Of a stretch of 64,000 bases of DNA, positions 12,130 to 24,640 are shown piece after piece. The notes under the pieces are model-generated. The model saw only the letters and a program-made list of their open reading frames with translations, was not told where the DNA came from and did no database searches. Within the stretch, counting starts at the first letter, position 1. Every line of letters starts with the position of its first letter. The DNA is taken from contig NW_027478398.1 of the NCBI RefSeq assembly GCF_051014685.1, positions 434,001 to 498,000 on the forward strand, written 5' to 3'. The position numbers and the translations under genes are program-made. The stretch comes from Ptiloglossa arizonensis. Taxonomy: Eukaryota; Arthropoda; Insecta; Hymenoptera; Colletidae.

Positions 12130-12715
12130 GCCATTCCAGTTATTGGTTTCGAGTATCAGACCAGCGAAAATTTCGATGGTTTCTCAACCATTCCTTAACT
12201 TCAAACTCCCATATCTCGCGAACGGATTGACGAACTCGAGAATTTCCTATTGCATCTGAAAGCAGAGACTCGCCCGATTACAACGGTATGTGTATTTTTG
12301 CCCTAGGCCATAGTAGTCATTGGTCTCGAATATCAGACTTGCCAAAATTTTGATGGTTTCTCAACCACTCCTAAACTCCAAACTCCCATATCTCGCGAAC
12401 GGAATGACGAACTCGAGAAATTCCTGTTGCATCTGAAAGTAGAAACTCGCCCGATTACAAAGGTGTGTGTCCTTTTCCCCTAGGCCATTCCAGTTATTGG
12501 TTTCGAGTATCAGACCAGCGAAAATTTCGATGGTTTCTCAACCATTCCTTAACTTCAAACTCCCATATCTCGCGAACGGATTGACGAACTCGAGAATTTC
12601 CTATTGCATCTGAAAGCAGAGACTCGCCCGATTACAACGGTATGTGTATTTTTGCCCTAGGCCATAGTAGTCATTGGTCTCGAATATCCGACTTGCCAAA
12701 ATTTTGATGGTTTCT
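12130..12715 (+). repeat. 354-bp dimer duplication
   Basis: A two-monomer unit starting near 12,130 repeats at 12,484 (offset 354). One monomer has GACCAGCGAAAATTTCGATGG and the next has CATAGTAGTCATTGGTCTCG with GACTTGCCAAAA. The second copy is incomplete and carries ATCCGACTTG near 12,688. Confidence 0.72.
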
Positions 12716-12730
12716 CAACCATTCCTTAAC

Positions 12731-13614
12731 TTCAAACTCCCATATCTCGCGAACGGATTGACGAACTCGTGAACTTCCGGTTGCATCTGGTAGTAGAAAC
12801 TCGCCCGATTACAATGGTGTGTGTACTTTTCCCCTAGGCCATTCCAGTTATAGGTTTCGAATATCAGACTTGCCAAAATTTTGATGGTTTCTCAACCATT
12901 CCTTAACTTCAAACTCCCATATCTCGCGAACGGATTGACGAACTCGTGAACTTCCGGTTGCATCTGGTAGTAGAAACTCGCCCGATTACAATGGTGTGTG
13001 TACTTTTCCCCTAGGCCATTCTAGTTATTGGTTTCGAGTATCAGACCAGCGAAAATTTTGATGGTTTCTCCATCATTCCTTAACTCCAAACTCCCATATC
13101 TCGCGAACGGAATGACGAACTCGAGACATTCCTGTTGCATCTGAAAGTAGAAACTCGCCCGATAACAAAGGTGTGTGTACTTTTCCCCTAGGCCATTCCA
13201 GTTATAGGTTTCGAGTATCAGACCAGCGAAATTTTGATGGTTTCTCAACCATTCCTTAACTTCAAACTCCCATATCTCGCGAACGGATTGACGAACTCGT
13301 GAACTTCCGGTTGCATCTGGTAGTAGAAACTCGCCCGATTACAATGGTGTGTGTACTTTTCCCCTAGGCCATTCTAGTTATTGGTTTCGAGTATCAGACC
13401 AGCGAAAATTTTGATGGTTTCTCAATCATTCCTTAACTCCAAACTCCCATATCTCGCGAACGGAATGACGAACTCGAGACATTCCTGTTGCATCTGAAAG
13501 TAGAAACTCGCCCGATAACAAAGGTGTGTGTACTTTTCCCCTAGGCCATTCCAGTTATTGGTTTCGAGTATCAGACCAGCGAAAATCTTGATGGTTTCTC
13601 AATCATTCCTTAAC
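12731..13614 (+). repeat. Monomer and dimer duplications with GAACTCGTGAAC marker
   Basis: A monomer with GAACTCGTGAACTTCCGG and TGGTAGTAGAAAC occurs at 12,731, 12,908 and 13,261. The last two are each followed by a monomer with GAGACATTCC and CGATAACAAAGG, forming a dimer repeated at 353-bp spacing. One base is missing in GCGAAATTTTG near 13,230. In these marked copies the CTCGAG palindrome is destroyed (CTCGTG). Confidence 0.75.
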
Positions 13615-15380
13615 CTCAAACTGTCTTATCTCGCGAACCGATTGACGAACTCGAGAAATTCCTTTTGCATCTGAAAGTAGAAACTAGCCCGATTACAACG
13701 GTATGTGTATTTTTCCCCTAGGCCGTTGTAGTTATTGGTTTCGAGTATCAGACTAGCGAAAATTTTGATGGTTCATCAACGATTCCTTAACTTCAAACTC
13801 CCATATCTCTCGAACGGATTGACGAACTCGAGAAATTCCTGTTGCGTCTGGAAGTAGAAACTCGCCCGATTACAACGATATGTGTATTTTTCCCCTAGGC
13901 CATTGTAGTTATTGGTTTCGAGTATCAGACTTACGAAAATTTTGATGGTTTCTCAACCATTCCTCAACTTCAAACTCCCATATCTCGCGAACGGATTGAC
14001 GAACTCGAGAAATTCCTGTTGCATCTGGAAGTAGAAACTCGCCCGATTACAACGGTATGTGTATTTTTCCCCTAGGCCATTGTAGTTATTGGTTTCGAGT
14101 ATCAGACTTGCGAAAATTTTGATGGTTTCTCAACCATTCCTTAACTTCAAACTCCCATATCTCGCGAACGGATTGACGAACTCGAGAAATTCCTGTTGCA
14201 TCTGAAAGTAGAAACTAGCCCGATTACAATGGTGTGTGTACTTTTCACCCTAGGCCATTCCAGTTATTGGTTTCGAGTGTCAGACCAGCGAAAATTTTGA
14301 TGGTTTCTCAACCATTCCTTAACTTCAAACTGTCTTATCTCGCGAACGGATTGACGAACTCGAGAAATTCCTGTTGCATCTGAAAGTAGAAACTCGCCCG
14401 ATTACAACGGTATGTGTATTTTTCCCGTAGGCCATTGTAGTTATTGGTTTCGAGTATCAGACTTACGAAAATTTTGATGGTCTCTCAACCATTCCTTAAC
14501 TTCAAACTCCCATATCTCGCGAACGGATTGACGAACTCGAGAAATTCCTGTTGCATCTGAAAGTGGAAACTCGCCCGATTACAATGGTGTTTGTACTTTT
14601 CCCCTAGGCCGTTCCAGTTATTGGTTTCGAGTATCAGATTTGCGAAAATTTTGATGGTTTCTCAACCATTCCTTTACTTCAAACTCCCATATCTCTCGAA
14701 CGGATTGACGAACTCGAGAATTTCCTATTGCATCTGAAAGCAGAGACTCGCCCGATTACAACGGTATGTGTATTTTTGCCCTAGGCCATAGTAGTCATTG
14801 GTCTCGAATATCAGACTTGCCAAAATTTTGATGGTTTCTCAACCAATCCTTAACTTCAAACTCCCATATCTCGCGAACGGATTCTCGAACTCGAGAAATT
14901 CCTGTTGCATCTGAAAGTGGAAACTCGCCCGATTACAATGGTGTTTGTATTTTTCCCCTAGGCCATTCCAGTTATAGGTTTCGAATATCAGACTTGCCAA
15001 AATTTTGATGGTTTCTCAACCATTCCTTAACTTCAAACTCCTATATCTCGCGAACGGATTGACGAACTCGAGAACTTCCGGTTCCATCTGGTAGTAGAAA
15101 CTCGCCCGATTACAACGGTATGTGTATTTTTCCCCTAGGCCATTCCAGTTATTGTTTTCGAGTATCAGACTTGCGAAAATATTGATGGTTTCTCAACGAT
15201 TCCTTAACATCAAACTCCCATACCTCGCGAACGGATTGGCGAACTCGAGAAATTCCTGTTGCATCTGAAAGTGGAAACTCGCCCGATTACAATGGTGTGT
15301 GTACTTTTCCCCTAGGCCGTTCCAGTTATTGATTTCGAGTATCAGACTTGCGAAAATTTTGATGGTTTCTCAACCATTCC

Positions 15381-16265
15381 TTAACTTCAAACTCCCATAT
15401 CTCGCGAACGGATTGACGAACTCGAGAAATTCCTGTTGCATCTGAAAGTAGAAACTCGCCCGATTACAATGGTGTGTGTACTTTTCCCCTAGACCATTCC
15501 AGTTATTGGTTTCGAGTATCAGACCAGCGAAAATTTTGTTGGTTTCTCAACCATTCGTTAACTTCAAACTGTCTTATCTCGCGAACGGATTGACGAACTC
15601 GAGAAATTCCTGTTGCATCTGAAAGTAGAAACTCGCCCGATTACAACGGTATGTGTATTTTTCCCCTAGGCCATTGTAGTTATTGGTTTCGAGTATCAGA
15701 CTTACGAAAATTTTGATGGTTTCTCCACCATTCCTTAACTTCAAACTCCCATCTCTCGCGAACGGATTGACGAACTCGAGAAGTTCCTGTTGCATCTGAA
15801 AGTAGAAACTCGCCCGATTACAAAGCTATGCGTATTTTCCCCCTAGGCCACTGTAGTTATTGGTTTCGAGTATCAGACTTGCGAAAATTTTGATGGTTTC
15901 TCAACGATTCCTTAACTTCAAACTCCCATACCTCGCGAACGGATTGTCGAACTCGAGAATTTCCTATTGCATCTGAAAGCAGAGACTCGCCCGATCACAA
16001 CGGTATGTGTATTTTTGCCCTAGGCCATAGTAGTCATTGGTCTCGAATATCAGACTTGCCAAAATTTTGATGGTTTCTCAACCATTCCTTAACTTCAAAC
16101 TCCCATATCTCGCGAACGGATTGACGAACTCGAGAAATTCCTGCTGCATCTGAAAGTGGAAACTCGCCCGATTACAATGGTGATTGTACTTTTCCCCTAG
16201 GCCGTTCCAGTTTTTGGTTTCGAGTATCAGACTTGCGAAAATTTTGATGGTTTCTCAACCATTCC
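15381..16265 (+). repeat. 5-mer higher-order unit, copy 1 (885 bp)
   Basis: Five monomers with ordered markers: GAAAATTTTGTTGG with CATTCGTTAAC; CTGTCTTATCTCG; TTCTCCACCATTCC; GCTATGCGTATTTTCCCCC; and CGATCACAACGG in a TCATTGGTCTCG monomer. The next unit repeats this order at exactly 885 bp (5 x 177). Confidence 0.82.
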
Positions 16266-17327
16266 TTAACTTCAAACTCCCATATCTCGCGAACGGATTG
16301 ACGAACTCGAGAAATTCCTGTTGCATCTGAAAGTAGAAACTCGCCCGATTACAATGGTGTGTGTACTTTTCCCCTAGGCCATTCCAGTTATTGGTTTCGA
16401 GTATCAGACCAGCGAAAATTTTGTTGGTTTCTCAACCATTCGTTAACTTCAAACTGTCTTATCTCGCGAACGGATTGACGAACTCGAGAAATTCCTGTTG
16501 CATCTGAAAGTAGAAACTCGCCCGATTACAACGGTATGTGTATTTTTCCCCTAGGCCATTGTAGTTATTGGTTTCGAGTATCAGACTTACGAAAATTTTG
16601 ATGGTTTCTCCACCATTCCTTAACTTCAAACTCCCATCTCTCGCGAACGGATTGACGAACTCGAGAAGTTCCTGTTGCATCTGAAAGTAGAAACTCGCCC
16701 GATTACAAAGCTATGCGTATTTTCCCCCTAGGCCACTGTAGTTATTGGTTTCGAGTATCAGACTTGCGAAAATTTTGATGGTTTCTCAACGATTCCTTAA
16801 CTTCAAACTCCCATACCTCGCGAACGGATTGTCGAACTCGAGAATTTCCTATTGCATCTGAAAGCAGAGACTCGCCCGATCACAACGGTATGTGTATTTT
16901 TGCCCTAGGCCATAGTAGTCATTGGTCTCGAATATCAGACTTGCCAAAATTTTGATGGTTTCTCAACCATTCCTTAACTTCAAACTCCCATATCTCGCGA
17001 ACGGATTGACGAACTCGAGAAATTCCTGCTGCATTTTAAAGTGGAAACTCGCCCGATTACAATGGTGATTGTACTTTTCCCCTAGGCCGTTCCAGTTTTT
17101 GGTTTCGAGTATCAGACTTGCGAAAATTTTGATGGTTTCTCAACCATTCCTTAACTACAAATTCCCATATCTCTCGAACGGATTGACGAACTCGAGAATT
17201 TCCTATTGCATCTGAAAGCAGAGACTCGCCCGATCACAACGGTATGTGTATTTTTGCCCTAGGCCATAGTAGTCATTGGTCTCGAATATCAGACTTGCCA
17301 AAATTTTGATGGTTTCGCAACCATTCC
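16266..17327 (+). repeat. 5-mer unit, copy 2, with one extra monomer
   Basis: Follows the first unit at offset 885 with almost no differences apart from GCATTTTAAAG for GCATCTGAAAG near 17,033. About 17,151-17,327 is an added monomer with TTAACTACAAATTCCC and CGATCACAACGG, which makes the unit six monomers (1,062 bp). Confidence 0.8.
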
Positions 17328-17912
17328 TTAACTTCAAACTCCCATATCTCGCGAACGGATTGACGAACTCGAGAAATTCCTGTTGCATCTGAAAGTAGAA
17401 GCTCGCCCGATTACAATGGTGTGTGTACTTTTCCCCTAGGCCAATCCAGTTATTGGTTTCGAGTATCAGACCAGCGAAAATTTTGTTGGTTTCTCAACCA
17501 TTCGTTAACTTCAAACTGTCTTATCTCGCGAACGGATTGACGAACTCGAGAAATTCCTGTTGCATCTGAAAGTAGAAACTCGCCCGATTACAACGGTATG
17601 TGTATTTTTCCCCTAGGCCATTGTAGTTATTGGTTTCGAGTATCAGACTTACGAAAATTTTGATGGTTTCTCCACCATTTTTAACTTCAAACTCCCATTT
17701 CTCGCGAACGGATTGACGAACTCGAGAAGTTCCTGTTGCATCTGAAAGTAGAAACTCGCCCGATTACAAAGCTATGCGTATTTTCCCCCTAGGCCACTGT
17801 AGTTATTGGTTTCGAGTATCAGACTTGCGAAAATTTTGATGGTTTCTCAACGATTCCTTAACTTCAAACTCCCATACCTCGCGAACGGATTGTCGAACTC
17901 GAGAATTTCCTG
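17328..17912 (+). repeat. 5-mer unit, copy 3 (partial)
   Basis: Begins the same marker order again (GTTGGTTTCTC, CTGTCTTATC, CTCCACCATTTTTAAC, GCTATGCGTATT) but leaves the pattern near 17,912, where CTCTCCCGATAGC appears. CACCATTTTTAAC near 17,672 lacks bases relative to CACCATTCCTTAAC. Confidence 0.7.
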
Positions 17913-20900
17913 TTGCATCTGAAAGTAGAAACTCTCCCGATAGCAATGGTGTGTGTACTTTTCCCCTAGGCCGTTCCAGTTATTGGTTTCGAGTATCAGA
18001 CTTGCGAAAATTTTGATGGTTTCTCAACCATTCCTTAACTTCAAACTGCCATATCTCGCGAACGGATTGACGAACTCGAGAAATTCCTATTGCATCTGAA
18101 AGCAGAGACTCGCCCGATCACAACGGTATGTGTATTTTTGCCCTAGGCCATAGTAGTCATTGGTCTCGAATATCAGACTTGCCAAAATTTTGATGGTTTC
18201 TCAACCATTCCTTAACTTCAAACTCCCATATCTCGCGAACGGATTGACGAACTCGAGAAATTCCTGTTGCATCTGAAAGTGGAAACTCGCCCGATTACAA
18301 TGGTGTGTGTACTTTTCCCCTAGGCCACTCCAGTTATTGGTTTCGAGTATCAGACAAGCGAAAATTTTGATGGTTTCTCAATCATTCCTTAACTCCAAAC
18401 TCCCATATCTCGCGAACGGAATGACGAACACGAGACATTCCTGTTGCATCTGAAAGTAGAAACTCTCCCGATAACAAAGCTATGTGTATTTTCCCCCTAG
18501 GCCTCTGTAGTTATTGGTTTCGAGTATCAGACTTGCGAAAATTTTGATGGTTTCTCAACCATTCCTTAATTTCAAACACCCATATCTCTCGAACGGATTG
18601 ACGAACTCGAGAATTTCCTATTGCATCTGAAAGCAGAAACTCGCCCGATTGCAACGGTATGTGTATTTTTGCCCTAGGCCATAGTAGTCATTGGTCTCGA
18701 ATATCAGACTTGCGAAAATTTTGATGGTTTCTCATCCACTCCTTAACTTCAAACTCCCATATCTCGCGAACGGAATGACGAACTCGAGAAATTCCTGTTG
18801 CAGCTGAACGTAGAAACTCGCCCGATTACAAATGTGTGTGTACTTTCCCACTAGGCCATTCCAGTTACAGGTTTCGAGTATCAGACCAGCGAAAATTTTG
18901 ATGGTTTCTCAACCATTCGTTAACTTCAAACTGTCTTATCTCGCGAACGGATTGACGAACTCGAGAAATTCCTGTTGCATCTGAAAGTAGAAACTCGCCC
19001 GATTACAATGGTGTGTGTACTTTTCCCCTAGGCCATTCCAGTTATTGGTTTCGAGTATCAGACTTACGAAAATTTTGATGGTTTCTCAACGATTCCTTAA
19101 CTTCAAACTCCCATATCTCGCGCACGGATTGACGAACTCGAGAAATTCCTGTTGCATCTGGAAGTAGAAACTCGCCCGATTACAAAGCTATGTGTATTTT
19201 TCCCCTAGGCCTCTGTAGTTATTGGTTTCGAGTATCAGACTTGCGAAAATTTTGATGGTTTCTCAACAATTCCTTAATTTCAAACTCCCATATCTCTCGA
19301 ACGCATTGACGAACTCGAGAATTTCCTATTGCATCTGAAAGCAGAAACTCGCCCGATTGCAACGGTATGTGTATTTTTGCCCTAGGCCATAGTAGTCATT
19401 GGTCTCGAATATCAGACTTGCGAAAATTTTGATGGTTTCTCATCCACTCCTTAACTTCAAACTCCCATATCTCGCGAACGGAATGACGAACTCGAGAAAT
19501 TCCTGTTGCAGCTGAAAGTAGAAACTCGCCCGATTACAAAGGTGTGTGTACTTTTCCCCTAGGCCATTCCAGTTACAGGTTTCGAGTATCAGACCAGCGA
19601 AAATTTTGATGGTTTCTCAAACATTCCGTAACTTCAAACTCCAATATCTCGCGAACGGAATGACGAACTCGAGAAATTCCTGATGCGTCTGAAAGTAGAA
19701 ACTCGCCCGATTACAATGGTGTATGTACTTTTCCCCTAGGCCAGTCTAGTTATTGGTTTCGAGTATCAGACGAGCGAAAATTTTGATGGTTTCTCAATCA
19801 TTCCTTAACTCCAAACTCCCATATCTCGCGAACGGAATGACGAACTCGAGACATTCCTGTTGCATCTGAAAGTAGAAACTCTCCCGATAACAAAGGTGTG
19901 TGTACTTTTCCCCTAGGCCATTCCAGTTATTCGTTTCGAGTATCAGACCAGCGAAAATTTTGATGGTTTCTCAACCATTCGTTAACTTCAAACTGTCTTA
20001 TCTCGCGAACGGATTGACGAACTAGAGAAATTCCTGTTGCATCTGAAAGTAGAAACTCGCCCGATTGCAACGGTATGTGTATTTTTCCCCTAGGCCATTG
20101 TAGTTATTGGCTTCGAGTATCAGACTTACGAAAATTTTGATGGTTTCTCAACCATTCCTTAACTTCAAACTCCCATATCGCGCGAACGGATTGACGAACT
20201 GGAGAAATTCCTGTTGCATCTGAAAGTAGAAACTCGTCCGATTACAAAGCTATGTGAATTTTTCCCCTAGGCCTTTGGAGTTATTGGTTTCGAGTATCAG
20301 ACTTGCGAAAATGTTGATGGTTCCTCAACGATTCCTTAACTTCAAACTCCCATACCTCGCGAACGGATAGGCGAACTCGAGAAATTCCTGTTGCATCTGA
20401 AAGTGGAAACTCGCCCGATTACAATGGTGTTTGTACTTTTCCCCTAGGCCGTACCAGTTATTGTTTTCGAGTATCAGACTTGCGAAAATTTGGATGGTTT
20501 CTCAACCATTCCTTAACTTCAAACTCCCATATCTCGCGAACGGATTGACGAACTCGAGAAATTCCTGTTGCATCTGAAAGTAGAAACTCGCCCGATTACA
20601 ATGGTGTGTGTACGTTTCCCCTAGGCCATTCCAGTTATTGGTTTCGAGTATCAGACCAGCGAAAATTTTGATGGTTTGAAAACCATTCCTTAACTTCAAA
20701 CTGTCTTATCTCGCGAACGGATTGACGAACTCGAGAAATTCCTGTTGCATCTGAAAGTAGAAACTCGCCCGATTACAACGGTATGTGTATTTTTCCCCTA
20801 GGCCATTGTAGTTATTGGTTTCGAGTATCAGACTTACGAAAATTTTGATGGTTTCTCAACCATTCCTTAACTTCAAACTCCCATTTCTCGATAACGGATT

Positions 20901-21059
20901 GACGAACTCGAGAAATTCCTGTTGCATCTGAAAGTAGAAACTCGCCCGATTACAAAGCTATGTACATTTTTCCCCTAGGCCCCTGTGGTTATTGGTTTCG
21001 AGAATCAGACTTGCGAAAATTTTGATGGTTTCTCAACCACTCCTTAACTCCAAACTCCC
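17913..21059 (+). repeat. Mixed monomers with a 4-mer duplication
   Basis: About 18 monomers. Two stretches, roughly 18,530-18,910 and 19,238-19,618, match at 708 bp (4 x 177), sharing TTAATTTCAAAC, CGATTGCAACGG and CTCATCCACTCC. A longer relation at 1,062 bp links CATTCGTTAAC at 18,914 and 19,976. Much of 19.9-21.0 kb reappears near 45.7-46.9 kb and 51.2-52.4 kb, for example GCTATGTACATTTTTCCCC at 20,957, 46,769 and 52,256. Confidence 0.75.
20671..20686. other. Lengthened hairpin dyad variant
   Basis: Here the monomer dyad reads ATGGTTTGAAAACCAT, a perfect 7-bp inverted repeat with a 2-base loop, instead of the usual 6-bp arms with a TCTC loop. Equivalents with loop CA occur at 46,660-46,675 and 52,147-52,162. 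The loop changed while both arms were kept and extended. Confidence 0.6.
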
Positions 21060-22650
21060 ATATCTCGCGAACGGAATGACGAATCCGAATAATTTCTGTG
21101 CATCTGAAAGTAGAAACACTCCCAATTACAACGGTATGTGTATTTTTCCCCTAGGCCTCTGTAGTTATTGGTTTCGAGTATCAGACTTGCGAAAATTTTG
21201 GTGGGTTGTCAACCATTCCTTAACTTCAAACTCCCATATCTCTCGAACGGATTGACGAACTCGAGAATTTCCTATTGCATCTGAAAGCAGAAGCTCGCCC
21301 GATTACAACGGTATGTGTATTTTTGCCCTAGGCCATACTAGTCATTGGTCTCGAATATCAGACTTGGGAAAATTTTGATGGTTTCTCAACCACTCCTTAA
21401 CTTCAAACTCCCATATCTCGAGAACGGATTGACGAACTCGAGAACTTCCGGTTGCATCTGGAAGTGGAAACTCGACCGATTACAAAGGTGTGTGTACTTT
21501 TCCCCTAGGCCATTCCAGTTGTAGGTTTCGAGCATCAGACCAGCGAAAATTTTGATGGTTTCTCAAACATTCCGTAACTTCAAACTCCCATATCTCGCGA
21601 ACGGATTGACGAACTCGAGAACTTCCGGTTGCATCTGGAAGTGGAAACTCGCCCGATTACAACGGTATGTGTATTTTTCCCTAGGCCATTGTAGTTATTG
21701 GTTTCGAGTATCTGACTTGCGAAAATTTTGATGGTTTCTCAACCGTTCCTTAAATTCAAACTCCCATATCTCTCGAACGGATTGACGAACTCGAGAATTT
21801 CCTATTGCATCTGAAAGCAGAAACTCGCCCGATTACAACGGTATGTGTATTTTTCCCCTAGGGTTCTGTAGTTATTGGTTTCGAGTATTAGACTTGCGAA
21901 GATTTTGATGGTTTCTCAACCATTCCTTAACTTCAAACTCCCATATCTCTCGAACGGATTGACGAACTCGAGAATTTTCTATTGCATCTGAAAGCAGAAA
22001 CTCGCCCGATTACAAAGGTGTGTGTACTTTTCCCCTAGGCCGTTCCAGTTATTGGTTTCGTGTATCAGACTTGCGAAAATTTTGATGGTTTCTCAACCAC
22101 TCCTTAACTCCAAACTCCCATATCTCGCGAACGGAATGACGAACTCGAAAAATTCCTGTTGCAGCTGAAAGTAGAAACTAGCCCGATTACAAAGGTGTGT
22201 GTACTTTTCCCCTAGGCCATTCCAGTTATAGGTTTCGAGTATCAGACTAGCGAAAACTTTGATGGTTTCTCAAACATTCCGTAACTTCAAACTCCCATAT
22301 CTCGCGAACGGAATGACGAACTGGAGAAATTCCTGTTGCATCTGAAAGTAGAAACTCGCCCGATTACAAAGATGTGTGTACTCTTCCCCTAGGCCATTCC
22401 AGTTATAGGTTTCGGGTATCAGACCAGCGGAAATTTTGATGGCTTCCCAAACATTCCGTAACTTCAAACTCCCATATCTCGCGAACTGAATGACGAACTC
22501 GAGAAATTCCTGTTGCATCTGAAAGTAGAAACTCGCCCGATTACAATGGTTGTGTACTTTTCCCCTAGGCCATTCTAGTTATTGGTTTCGGGTATCAGAC
22601 CAGCGAAAATTTTGATGGTTTCTCAATCATTCCTTAACTCCAAACTCCCA
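21060..22650 (+). repeat. 9-mer unit with CGAATCCG marker, copy 1
   Basis: Opens with a monomer holding GACGAATCCGAATAATTTCTG, in which the CTCGAG palindrome is lost. The first part (to about 21,830) repeats at offset 1,591 in the next unit: CATACTAGTCATTGG, then GGAAGTGGAAACTCGACCG, then GTAGGTTTCGAGCATCAG. The rest contains CCCTAGGGTTCTG near 21,859 and CCCAAACATTCCG near 22,448. Confidence 0.7.
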
Positions 22651-23421
22651 TATCTCGCGAACGGAATGACGAATCCGTATAATTTCTGTTGCATCTGAAA
22701 GTAGAAACTCTCCCAATTACAACGGTATGGGTATTTTTCCCCTAGGCCTCTGTAGTTATTGGTTTCGAGTATCAGACTTGCGAAAATTTTGGTGGTTTCT
22801 CAACCATTCCTTAACTTCAAACTCCCATATCTCTCGAACGGATTGACGAACTCGAGAATTTCCTATTGCATCTGAAAGCAGAAACTCGCCCGATTACAAC
22901 GGTATGTGTATTTTTGCCCTAGGCCATACTAGTCATTGGTCTCGAATATCAGACTTGGGAAAATTTTGATGGTTTCTCAACCACTCCTTAACTTCAAACT
23001 CCCATATCTCGCGAACGGATTGACGAACTCGAGAACTTCCGGTTGCATCTGGAAGTGGAAACTCGACCGATTACAAAGGTGTGTGTACTTTTCCCCTAAG
23101 CCATTCCAGTTGTAGGTTTCGAGCATCAGACCAGCGAAAATTTTGATGGTTTCTCAAACATTCCGTAACTTCAAACTCCCATATCTCGCGAACGGATTGA
23201 CGAACTCGAGAACTTCCGGTTGCATCTGGAAGTGGAAACTCGCCCGATTACAACGGTATGTGTATTTTTCCCTAGGCCATTGTAGTTATTGGTTTCGAGT
23301 ATCAGACTTGCGAAAATTTTGATGGTTTCTCAACCGTTCCTTAACTTCGAACTCCCATATCTCTCGAACGGATTGACGAACTCGAGAATTTCCTATTGCA
23401 TCTGAAGGTAGAAACGCGCCC
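22651..23421 (+). repeat. 9-mer unit with CGAATCCG marker, copy 2 (partial)
   Basis: Repeats 21,060-21,830 at 1,591 bp, with GACGAATCCGTATAATTTCTG and CATACTAGTCATTGG. It runs into the trimer array. Related copies lie near 46.9-47.3, 47.9-48.2, 52.4-52.8 and 53.3-53.5 kb. Confidence 0.68.
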
Positions 23422-24640
23422 GATTACAACGGTATGTGTGTTTTTGCCCTAGGCCATAGTAGTCATTGGTCTCGAATATCAGACTTGCGATAATTTTGGT
23501 GGTTTCTCAACCACTCCTTAACTTCAAACTCCCACATCTCGCGAACGGATTGACGAACTCGAGAACTTCCGGTTGCATCTGGAAGTGGAAACTCGACCGA
23601 TTACAAAGGTGTGTGTACTTTTCCCCTAAGCCATTCCAGTTGTAGGTTTCGAGCATCAGACCAGCGAAAATTTTGATGGTTTCTCAAACATTCCGTAACT
23701 TCAAACTCCCATATCTCGCGAACGGATTGACGAACTCGAGAACTTCCGGTTGCATCTGGAAGTGGAAACTCGCCCGATTACAACGGTATGTGTATTTTTC
23801 CCTAGGCCATTGTAGTTATTGGTTTCGAGTATCCGACTTGCGAAAATTTTGATGGTTTCTCAACCGTTCCTTAACTTCGAACTCCCATATCTCTCGAACG
23901 GATTGACGAACTCGAGAATTTCCTATTGCATCTGAAGGCAGAAACGCGCCCGATTACAACGGTATTTGTGTTTTTGCCCTAGGCCATAGTAGTCATTGGT
24001 CTCGAATATCAGACTTGCGATAATTTTGGTGGTTTCTCAACCACTCCTTAACTTCAAACTCCCACATCTCGCGAACGGATTGACGAACTCGAGAACTTCC
24101 GGTTGCATCTGGAAGTGGAAACTCGACCGATTACAAAGGTGTGTGTACTTTTCCCCTAAGCCATTCCAGTTGTAGGTTTCGAGCATCAGACCAGCGAAAA
24201 TTTTGATGGTTTCTCAAACATTCCGTAACTTCAAACTCCCATATCTCGCGAACGGATTGACGAACTCGAGAACTTCCGGTTGCATCTGGAAGTGGAAACT
24301 CGCCCGATTACAACGGTATGTGTATTTTTCCCTAGGCCATTGTAGTTATTGGTTTCGAGTATCAGACTTGCGAAAATTTTGATGGTTTCTCAACCGTTCC
24401 TTAACTTCGAACTCCCATATCTCTCGAACGGATTGACGAACTCGAGAATTTCCTATTGCATCTGAAGGCAGAAACGCGCCCGATTACAACGGTATGTGTG
24501 TTTTTGCCCTAGGCCATAGTAGTCATTGGTCTCGAATATCAGACTTGCGATAATTTTGGTGGTTTCTCAACCACTCCTTAACTTCAAACTCCCACATCTC
24601 GCGAACGGATTGACGAACTCGAGAACTTCCTGTTGCATCT
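23051..24640 (+). repeat. 530-bp trimer array, three units
   Basis: GGAAGTGGAAACTCG recurs at 23,051, 23,581 and 24,111, and GGAAGTGGAAACCTTG closes the array at 24,641, each 530 bp apart (three monomers less one base). Every unit holds in order a GAGCATCAG monomer with CCCCTAAGCC, a 176-bp TTTTTCCCTAGG monomer, and a GAAACGCGCCCG monomer with GACTTGCGATAATTTTGG. Copies differ by single bases, such as GAAGGTAG/GAAGGCAG and GTATGTGTG/GTATTTGTG. The start of the unit is arbitrary, chosen at a shared marker. Confidence 0.8.

Larger units (their letters stand above)
11120..15380 (+). repeat. Irregular monomer block with local dimers
   Basis: About 24 monomers of mixed subfamilies without one dominant period. 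It includes a CCCCTAGCCATTCC monomer that lost one G (near 11,240), monomers with CTGTCTTATCTCG in place of CTCCCATATCTCG (near 13,620 and 14,330), and CACCCTAGG with one added base near 14,246. I see no gene or foreign insertion. Confidence 0.8.

Noticed and set aside
11966..12259. Longest open frame (97 codons), + strand
   Set aside because: It lies wholly inside satellite monomers, and its peptide is the frame translation of the repeat (VSSIRLAK, KLPYLANGLTNSR). Versions of it recur at repeat spacing with stops in most copies, so it is not a gene.
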